DNA of 64,000 nt from Sorex araneus (lineage: Eukaryota; Chordata; Mammalia; Eulipotyphla; Soricidae). Below are positions 57,300-64,000 of the stretch, piece after piece. The translations under genes were made by a program, and so were the position numbers. The DNA lies in the NCBI RefSeq assembly GCF_027595985.1, contig NC_073305.1:86174626-86238625 (forward strand). Reading direction: 5' to 3'. The notes under the pieces are model-generated. The model was not told the DNA's origin and made no database searches. It worked only from the letters and a program-made list of their open reading frames with translations. Positions within the stretch are counted from its first letter, which is position 1. Every line of letters begins with the position of its first letter.

Positions 57300-57317
57300 T
57301 GAAAGCATATTTTTCTT

Positions 57318-58621
57318 ATTCATCTCTACACCTCCAGAGTTCACACCAAAATTGTTGCACCATATACTTATTAATATTGAAAATAAATGTGCACAGTAGC
57401 ACCTCTAGACACACATATGTATAATTATAGATATAAAAATACTGTTTTAGTTGATGACTCATTTTTCATTTTCATTTTTGTCTCACAATTTGAGATAAAT
57501 ATGCAAATCAGTTGCATAACTTACAAAATATGAAAGGAAAACTAAGCAAACAAGTGGTAGGTAATGAATGCATTTAATAAATCACTAAATATAAGTTTTA
57601 GATTTGTTTTATTATGGCAGCAATAATTGGCATACCAATCTACAGGAGGTGGTCTCATATCTATGACACCTCAATAATTAATTCAAGATGTCTTATAACT
57701 TGTTAAATTGCAAATTAAAAAATTGTGCTTCTATCACAGTCACAGGCGAGATAATCAGGTAATTTGTCTATAAATTGCTAACATAGTCTTGTTTATTTTT
57801 TAAAACCCAGCACCTATTTAATTAGCACCAGGAACTGTACTGCAGATAGAAGAAATGCAATGAAGATATTTCAAGATTAATTCTGGGCTACTAGGGAAAC
57901 AGTGGTTAATCTTTGGTAGGAAAAATAGAGAAATAATTCAGTTGGTCTTGTAATGGAGCAAAAAACTGGTTTCTTGGGGAATTGCAATCATTTGCTCGTG
58001 TTTAAAGCCTAGAGGAAGAGAGATTTTGAAAACTGTTCATGATCTCCTATACACTGAGCTTAATTAAGACTTCAGTATGATCATTAAAAACAGAAAATCT
58101 TACTCTTTCATCTATTCTCCACACCAGACCAATTTTCATCCCACAAAAAAGAAAACAAAGATATCAAGCCTACCGACAAAAGCTTTATGTACTGATTAGT
58201 CTTTATCTGACATATCTTTAATATACCTTATCTCTATTTCTACTTTATTAGTGTACATACATATATACAGAGTGCTTTGGAAGAGTAGAAATGTAAGGAA
58301 AGTTTCTCTTAACTGAGGTCTAAAAATAATAATTACAGTTGTTTCTAGCAAAATCTTAGCTATAAATCTATTTATACTATTAAATTGTCAATTTGTGACT
58401 GTGCATTTGTGAAGATCTATTATCCTTCTTGAAAAATAAGTGATTTGTTATGTATTATTATTATTGCAAATACATTTACATCGCATTTTAAGCAAACACA
58501 TTACTAACAAATGCACTCTAGTTCCCAAAATTGTCTATGTCAGAAAATAATATAGATTCCTCAATGTTCTAATCTCTAATTTCTAGCTTTTTAATAAAAA
58601 TCTTGGAGATATTAAGCGAGC
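57318..58621. other. Unique AT-rich sequence
   Basis: 1.3 kb without recognised repeats or genes. Confidence 0.5.
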
Positions 58622-58637
58622 AATAATTATATTTGAG

Positions 58638-58809
58638 GGGCTAGAGGAACAGCACAGTGGGTAGGGCATTTGCCTAGCACACGGCTGACCCGGGTTCGAT
58701 TCCCAGCATCCCATTTGGTCCCCCGAGCACTGCCAGGAGTAAATCCCAAGTACATGAGCCAGGAGTAACCCCTGTGCATCACCGGTGTGACCCAAAAGCA
58801 AAAATAATA
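58638..58809 (+). mobile_element. SINE type A with perfect TSD
   Basis: Sense copy: GGGCTAGAGGAACAGCACAG head, GACCCGGGTTCGATTCCC box-B region intact, GTGACCCAAAAGC then (AAT)-rich tail. TSD AATAATTATATTTGAG (58,622-58,637; 58,810-58,825). Confidence 0.97.
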
Positions 58810-58825
58810 AATAATTATATTTGAG

Positions 58826-58981
58826 ACATATATCAGAAAATATGATTTAAAATACTTCAAGTTATACAAGCAAAATAATTATTTAAATAAATTTATATTT
58901 TATTTACCACATCATCTGCATATATTTGAAAAACTATAAGCAAGTCATATTATTTATTTCCTAGAAAATATGTAGCTTGCT
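58826..58981. other. AT-rich spacer
   Basis: Nothing recognised. Confidence 0.4.
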
Positions 58982-59162
58982 GAGACTGGAGTGATAGCAC
59001 AGTGGGTAGGGTGTTTGCCTTGCCTACGGCTGACCCAGGTTCGATTCCCAGCATCCCATATGGTTCCCTGAGCACCATCAGGAGTAATTCCTGAGTGCAA
59101 ATCCAGGAATAACCCCTGTACATCGCCAGGTGTGATCCAAAAAGCAAAAAAAAAAAAAAAAA
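58982..59162 (+). mobile_element. SINE type A
   Basis: Sense copy: GAGACTGGAGTGATAGCACAG, CCCAGGTTCGATTCCC, body, then GTGATCCAAAAAGC and A17. TAGCTTG flanks both sides (58,973; 59,163). Confidence 0.96.
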
Positions 59163-59400
59163 TAGCTTGGAAAAGGAGCTTTCAAATATCTGATCAATTT
59201 ACAATTGCTCAGGTATCAGTAACTATAAAATGGGAGTTGCTGACAGAAATAAAGAACATGCAAGAAATACTTCTCCCAAGTCCTAGAAAAGAGAAAGCCA
59301 TTTAGAGCAAATGATGTCGTTAGGGGCATTTAAATCTGTCAGTTTCTTTGTCCATAACCCAGGATTACGTTTTTCTGAAGAAATTTTTAGTAGTAGATAT
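59163..59400. other. Unique sequence
   Basis: Nothing recognised. Confidence 0.4.
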
Positions 59401-59411
59401 AAAAGAGTACA

Positions 59412-59618
59412 ATATTTTTATTATTTACTTATTTTTTTAATTTTTTTTTTTTTGCTGTTGTGTCATATCTAGCATTGCACAAGGGTTACTCCTGGCTCTG
59501 CACTCAGGAATTACTCCCGGAGGTGCTCAGGGAACCATATGAGATGCTGCAATTCGAACCCGGGTCCGTCCCATGCAAGGCAAACGCCATACCCGCAGTG
59601 CTATTGCTCCAGCACCCA
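59412..59618 (-). mobile_element. SINE type A with TSD
   Basis: Antisense copy with a long degenerate T block (59,412-59,453), TTGTGTCATATCTAGCATTGC, TTCGAACCCGGGTCC, CTATTGCTCCAGCACCC. TSD AAAAGAGTACA (59,401; 59,619). Confidence 0.96.
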
Positions 59619-59629
59619 AAAAGAGTACA

Positions 59630-60329
59630 GTTTTTTTTTAAGTGAAAAAATAATATCTCTTCTCTATTATTTAAATCTATGTCACTTTGGTGCTTTGACA
59701 GAAATCCACAAAGAGTACTGTTCTTTTCCAGGAGTGTGTGACTTATTTCGAAAGTCCATTCATTACCCCCACTATGTTCAGAACCTCTGAGCACATACTA
59801 TTTTAATCCAAAAGTGACACCAGTTAACCATCTTGCCTTTTAAGATGGAGGCAAATTTGGCTGAGAGCTTATTTCTTTGTCCTGTGGAAATTCCCCACCC
59901 CCTAAAAAAAACCCTCTAAAAGAGTTCTGTAACTTATACAGGTATTTAAGTTTATGTGGGTGAGGAGTTTGTGGGGAGTTCCCAGGTGGTACTGAGGAAT
60001 TTGCTCAGGATACCTAAATGTTCTATAGGAGACTCTCAGCCAGCTGGGCTGGAAGTTCAATGTGAAATGTCAGGCCTGGCAGTGCAGGATTACCTGGGCC
60101 ACCCCAGCTCATCCAAGGGTTTAATCCTAGAAGGGATTAAGTCTGGTTGTTGCTCAGCCACTCAGATTCCTTCAGTGGCTCGCAAGCTGCCATTCAAGAT
60201 CAGAACTCATTTCTAAAAAGCGAACAGAATGCTCCAGAAACTATGTGGTGCTGGGGATTGAACCTGGGTTTCACGTCATTGGGAATTTAATTTTTCCCAA
60301 CTTTATCTTGGGTGTTCATGTGTACACAC
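59630..60329. other. Unique sequence
   Basis: No gene. GTGCTGGGGATTGAACCTGGG at 60,248 is a short remnant of an antisense SINE. A frame of 86 codons (59,956-60,216) has mixed composition but no recognised domain. Confidence 0.45.
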
Positions 60330-60344
60330 AGGATTGCTACTCTT

Positions 60345-60539
60345 TTTTTGTTGTTTTTGTTTGTTTGCTTGCTTTTGCTTTTTGGTCACACCTGGCAATG
60401 CACAGGGCTTACTCCTGGATCTGCACTCAGGAATCACCCCTGGCAGTTCTCAGCGGACCATATGGGATGTTGGGAATCGAACTCAGGTCGGCCTCGTGCA
60501 AGGCAAATGCCCTACTCACTATGCTATTGCTCCAGCCCC
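60345..60539 (-). mobile_element. SINE type A with TSD
   Basis: Antisense copy with a (TTG/TTTG/TTGC)-rich tail, TTTTTGGTCACACCTGGCAATG, GGGAATCGAACTCAGGTCGG. TSD AGGATTGCTAC (60,330; 60,540). Confidence 0.96.
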
Positions 60540-60550
60540 AGGATTGCTAC

Positions 60551-61202
60551 CCTTAACTTGCATTTCTGCTCTGATTTTTACAAAATAGTTCACTCTGATA
60601 TAAGACTCATGAGTATAACAAGTGTTGATGTGGAGACAGAATAGAGTAGATCATATTGTAATCATATGGAAGTATAAGTGGAATATTAGGAATCATTGTT
60701 CTTATTGAATCATTAGGAAATTTTTACTGTTTTTTTTTTCATCTTCCAAGTTCTTTTTTTTTGTGTGTGGCGTGGGAACAAATCTCTTTTTTTCCTTCCT
60801 TTTCTCTCTTCTTACTGACGACCCTATTGACTGCATGTCCACCATTCACTACCTCACTTTCCTACAAAGAGAATGCTATTTTATTTCATTCTCTACATCT
60901 CCCTTAGCATACTTAGGTTGTTTGGAAAGCAGACCGTGATTCTATGCAGACATTCCAATGATAAGACTGTGTAACTCTGCAGATCAGGTGGCCTCAGGAA
61001 ACCTAATCAGCTTGGAATATATTTGAAGAACTGTTCTTTCTCTTGCTTTGCAGAAATAAGTTCTGATCCTTAATGGAAGCTTGCTAGGCACAGAAGGAAT
61101 TTGTGAGTGGCAGAGTAAAGAGACAGAGAACCTGACTTAGTCATCCCTAAAAACTGCACCAACCCTGAATTTCTCAAATATAAGATATTGCTGACTTTGA
61201 GG
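60551..61202. other. Unique sequence
   Basis: Poly(T) runs at 60,731 and 60,753. No gene. Confidence 0.5.
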
Positions 61203-61345
61203 GTTTTTTGTTTGTTCATTTGTTTTTTGGATCTGCGCTCAGAAATTACTCCTGGTGGGGCTTGGAGGACAATGTGTGGTTCCAGGGATAGAATCTGGGT
61301 TGACAACATGCAAGGCAAATTCCCTATTCACTGTATTCTGGCCCC
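61203..61345 (-). mobile_element. SINE type A (old, internally deleted)
   Basis: The T-rich tail is followed directly by GGATCTGCGCTCAGAAATTAC, skipping the GTCACACC...TTACTCCTGG part. It continues with GGATAGAATCTGGGTTGAC and TTCTGGCCCC. Confidence 0.83.
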
Positions 61346-61357
61346 ATCAAATATAAG

Positions 61358-61608
61358 TCACTGTCACTGTCACTGTCATCCCGTTGCTCATCGATTTGCT
61401 CAAGCAGGCATCAGTAACATCTCCATTTTGAGACTTATTATTACTATTTTTGGCATATTGAATACACCACGGGTAGCTTGCCAGACTCTGCTGTGTGGGC
61501 GAGATACTCTTGGTAGCTTGCCGGGCTCTACAAGAAGGGCAGAGGAATCGAACCAGGGTCGGCTGCGTGCAAGGTAAATGCCCTACCATTGTGCTATCTT
61601 TCCAGCTT
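61358..61608 (-). mobile_element. SINE type B, full length, with perfect TSD
   Basis: Antisense copy starting with three TCACTG units of the reversed microsatellite tail, then GTCATCCCGTTGCTCATCG, TCAAGCAGGCATCAGTAAC, CGGGCTCTACAAGAAGGGC, GAATCGAACCAGGGTCGG and TGTGCTATCTTTCCAGC. Perfect 12-bp TSD ATCAAATATAAG (61,346; 61,609). It lies immediately beside the older type A SINE. Confidence 0.97.
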
Positions 61609-61620
61609 ATCAAATATAAG

Positions 61621-63516
61621 ATACTTGTTTAAACTTATTTGAACCAGGTTCTTTGTACTAAGAGTTCAGGGTTTTTGTTGCTTTTTTGTTTTTACTAAAA
61701 GTTGTTATAATTGCAATTTCCCTTGCAATTTCCCATTCTCTTAGGAACCAAACAACAAAAAAATTAATTAATCTAAAACATTTTAATGATCATCTTTTGT
61801 TAAGTCCCCTGTAAATTTTTATAAGTTATAGTCTCATGTGTTAGCCTAAGTGGATTATCAAGATAGTTTTTGAAATAAAGATAGCTCCTGTTCTAAAACT
61901 AATTCTGGGAACAATCATCAAGAAAATTACTATTTCTTCATACTGCATCTATTAGCTATGATTTATTCTCAACTCTACCACAGATGAACCAATTCTTAAA
62001 TTTCTGTACCAGAGGAAATCACTGCTACTCCAACCAAGTCCAGCTTGCCAAAATAACTTAGTATCTGAGGGAAGAGGCCTTATATGAGATCCTCTATTCC
62101 CAACTGCTAATAGGGATATCTTAAAGCACCTCACTTTTTTTTTTTTCGGCAAAAATGAGTAAATATACAACAACCCTAGTGATGCTGCTAGAGAGAGTTG
62201 CCCATTAAGATGGAAATTGTGTCTTGCTGACCAGATATCTCTTTTCCTTTTGGATTGAAGAATTTATTGGCTGCAGGAATATGTAGACCTCCGTTTTCCG
62301 CTTTCCGTTCTCTTCAGGAATTTTTCAGACATGGGAATGGAACTGGAGCTGGAGAGAACTGCTTTTCCCAAAGTAATACACCTGTCAGGGGTCCATCTGA
62401 ATCTAACAAAGAATGGGAAACTGCAGGAGAATGAAGAACCAGACACCTCATCTCAATGGGGTCAACTCCTCAGGGTCATCTCATCTGCTGAGGGTCTTGT
62501 GAATTTGTGAAATGGATTTGTATAGTTTGAAGTATGTCTGCACCACACCCATGCATCCCTTTCCTTTTCTTCTCTCATAGGTGTTCATCCAATGAGCCCT
62601 GCCTGAAACCCCCGCCTCCTGCTATAGGCCAATCTCTATTGCAGATTCTGATTTCACTCCTTGAGAAACTTGCAGACTAATGGTTAACACCAAGAATCTG
62701 AGAAAATAGAAAATGATAAGGCATTTATTCTAGCACTGACTCAACAGTCACTCCTTGTGTTTGAGTTCCCCATCATCAGAGCAAAGTGGAACATATACCA
62801 CATGACACAAAGAAGCAGAGCCACTGATAAAAATGTTCATGTTGTCGGCTAAGCTCAATGGCAGTGCATAGTAATGTCACTGGCATATCCAGAATAAGAC
62901 AACAGAAGTGAAGGGTATAAATTAATTGTACTAGTGTTCAGCTCAGACCTGCCTATGTTTGGTCACTGTATTTTCTCTCCCTAGGTTCATACTAGTAGCA
63001 TCATAAAATATAGCAACAATATGAAAGAGGAGAGACATCTGTGAGTTGTCTTTGGAAGAGTTGGCTTGGACAGGGATAGAACTTCCCTATAGGGAAACTT
63101 CAGGCTTGCCCTCTATAAAGGAGGGAGGCAGAATACCCTCCTAATAAAAATTCCACCTGGCTCTTCATTAATTTGTGTACCTTAAGGTAGTTTAAGACTT
63201 ATCTGCTCCTTGAATCCTGTGTTCCAAGTGTGTAGATGTTTACTCACAGAAAAAAATGGGTACTAAATAAATACATTTCAATAAACATGGTGATATATAT
63301 TGAGCACATATTTTGACAAAAAAAAAAAACCCTATTCGGTGATTTGATGATGTAGACTCAAGTTCTGGAAATTCCAATATTAGGTATTTAGATTCAGAAA
63401 CATGGGGAAGATTAGTGGACATTAGCTGACATCATTCTCAGCCATATCACCATCATTTTTAGATTAAAAATTTCTTTTATTTATTTTTGGACTATATTTA
63501 TATACATATGTGTGTA
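61621..63516. other. Unique sequence, no gene seen
   Basis: 1.9 kb without a recognised repeat. Contains T/A runs (62,136; 63,319) and a pyrimidine-rich patch with CCTGCCTGAAACCCCCGCC (62,600). Short open frames lack domains. Confidence 0.5.
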
Positions 63517-63732
63517 TCTGGATTCCACGGGATGTCAAAAGGCCACGTGGCTGCCCACCTACAAGACGGTTAGACTTCTTCGTCAAAACCCTGAATGAAC
63601 AGTTTGAGGCTCTTCGTGTTCCTGGAGCAAGCATATACCATTGGGCTACAGTTGCATACAACAGGAATGAATGGAGACGATACTGGCACCTGCTTGAGCA
63701 AATCGAAGATTAATGAAATGACAAGTGATATA
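63517..63732 (+). mobile_element. RTE-clade LINE, extreme 3' end
   Basis: One nearly continuous frame encodes WIPRDVKRPRGCPPTRRLDF, FVKTLNEQFEALRVPG, HWATVAYNRNEWRRYW and LLEQIED before a stop, matching the C-terminus seen at 1,060-1,240. It ends ATGACAAGTGATATATG. It is strongly 5'-truncated. The stretch AATGGAGACGATACTGG...CTTGAGCAAATCG (63,670-63,705) is collinear with the type B SINE tail. Confidence 0.88.
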
Positions 63733-64000
63733 TGTATATATGCTGCTCTCATAAAAATTCTTCTGCAAGAAAAAATCATTTCCTAATAACTATAATCGCA
63801 CAATTTCTTACTTTTTTATATAATAAGTATTTGTATATTTTATTAAATTTAATTTAGCTCAATAATTAAACAAAGCAATGAAATATATAGCTGAAATCAG
63901 GTAATAGTCAGGAGACTGGAAGTATTCAATCATGTTGGCAGGTATTTACTAAAGTCAGTTGAAAACCTATGTCCACATAAACCGTGTATCCGTGTATCCA
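63733..64000. other. Unique AT-rich sequence
   Basis: Nothing recognised up to the window end. Confidence 0.5.

Overview
This is a non-coding window from a mammalian nuclear genome, most likely a shrew (Soricidae, Sorex-like). It is AT-rich and CpG-poor. It holds ancient mammal-wide MIR and L1 remnants, plus roughly 40 copies of two tRNA-headed SINEs whose head and body match what I remember of Sorex genomic sequence. The species call is recall plus inference, since no database was available. I found no protein-coding gene, exon, rRNA, functional tRNA or CpG-island promoter. Every open frame of any length lies in a LINE, a SINE, a simple-sequence tract or an LTR, or has no recognisable content.

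Layout. 0-2 kb: antisense L1-type tail, an RTE-clade LINE 3' end, an old L1 piece and a SINE. 2-17 kb: mostly unique sequence with scattered SINEs, MIRs and a (TG)n/(GC)n tract. 17.7-18.5 kb: a 740-bp pyrimidine tract. 18.9-26.4 kb: low-repeat sequence with two candidate conserved elements (about 19.2 and 25.0 kb). 27.4-28.2 kb: an 879-bp retroposon with a 15-bp target-site duplication (TSD). 29.6-33.2 kb: L1s, one of them hit by several later insertions, including a 720-bp composite retroposon. 34.1-37.2 kb: low-repeat sequence with a third candidate conserved block. 37.2-37.6 kb: a (GGAA)n tract. 38-50 kb: SINEs, one LTR (43.1-44.1 kb) and a 619-bp RTE-tailed retroposon. 50.3-52.4 kb: a 2-kb L1. 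52.7-56.5 kb: an LTR with insertions nested four deep. 57-62 kb: a dense SINE cluster that includes the youngest-looking copy. 63.5 kb: a second RTE LINE 3' end.

The unifying picture is a retroposon ecosystem with two driver LINEs. SINE type A and the L1 fragments end in poly(A), as expected of L1 mobilisation. SINE type B, with the same kind of tRNA head, ends in about 55-60 bases collinear with the 3' end of the RTE-clade LINE and then a short CAGT/GACA-type microsatellite. That suggests it borrows the RTE machinery. Two longer retroposons (619 bp and about 690 bp) carry the type B body with an extra 75-80 bp block and a GC-rich 5' extension. A related GC-rich 5' extension is also present on the 879-bp element, which instead has an L1-type tail. 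Heads, bodies and tails therefore appear to be exchanged between the two systems. Exact TSDs allow the order of many insertions to be read directly.
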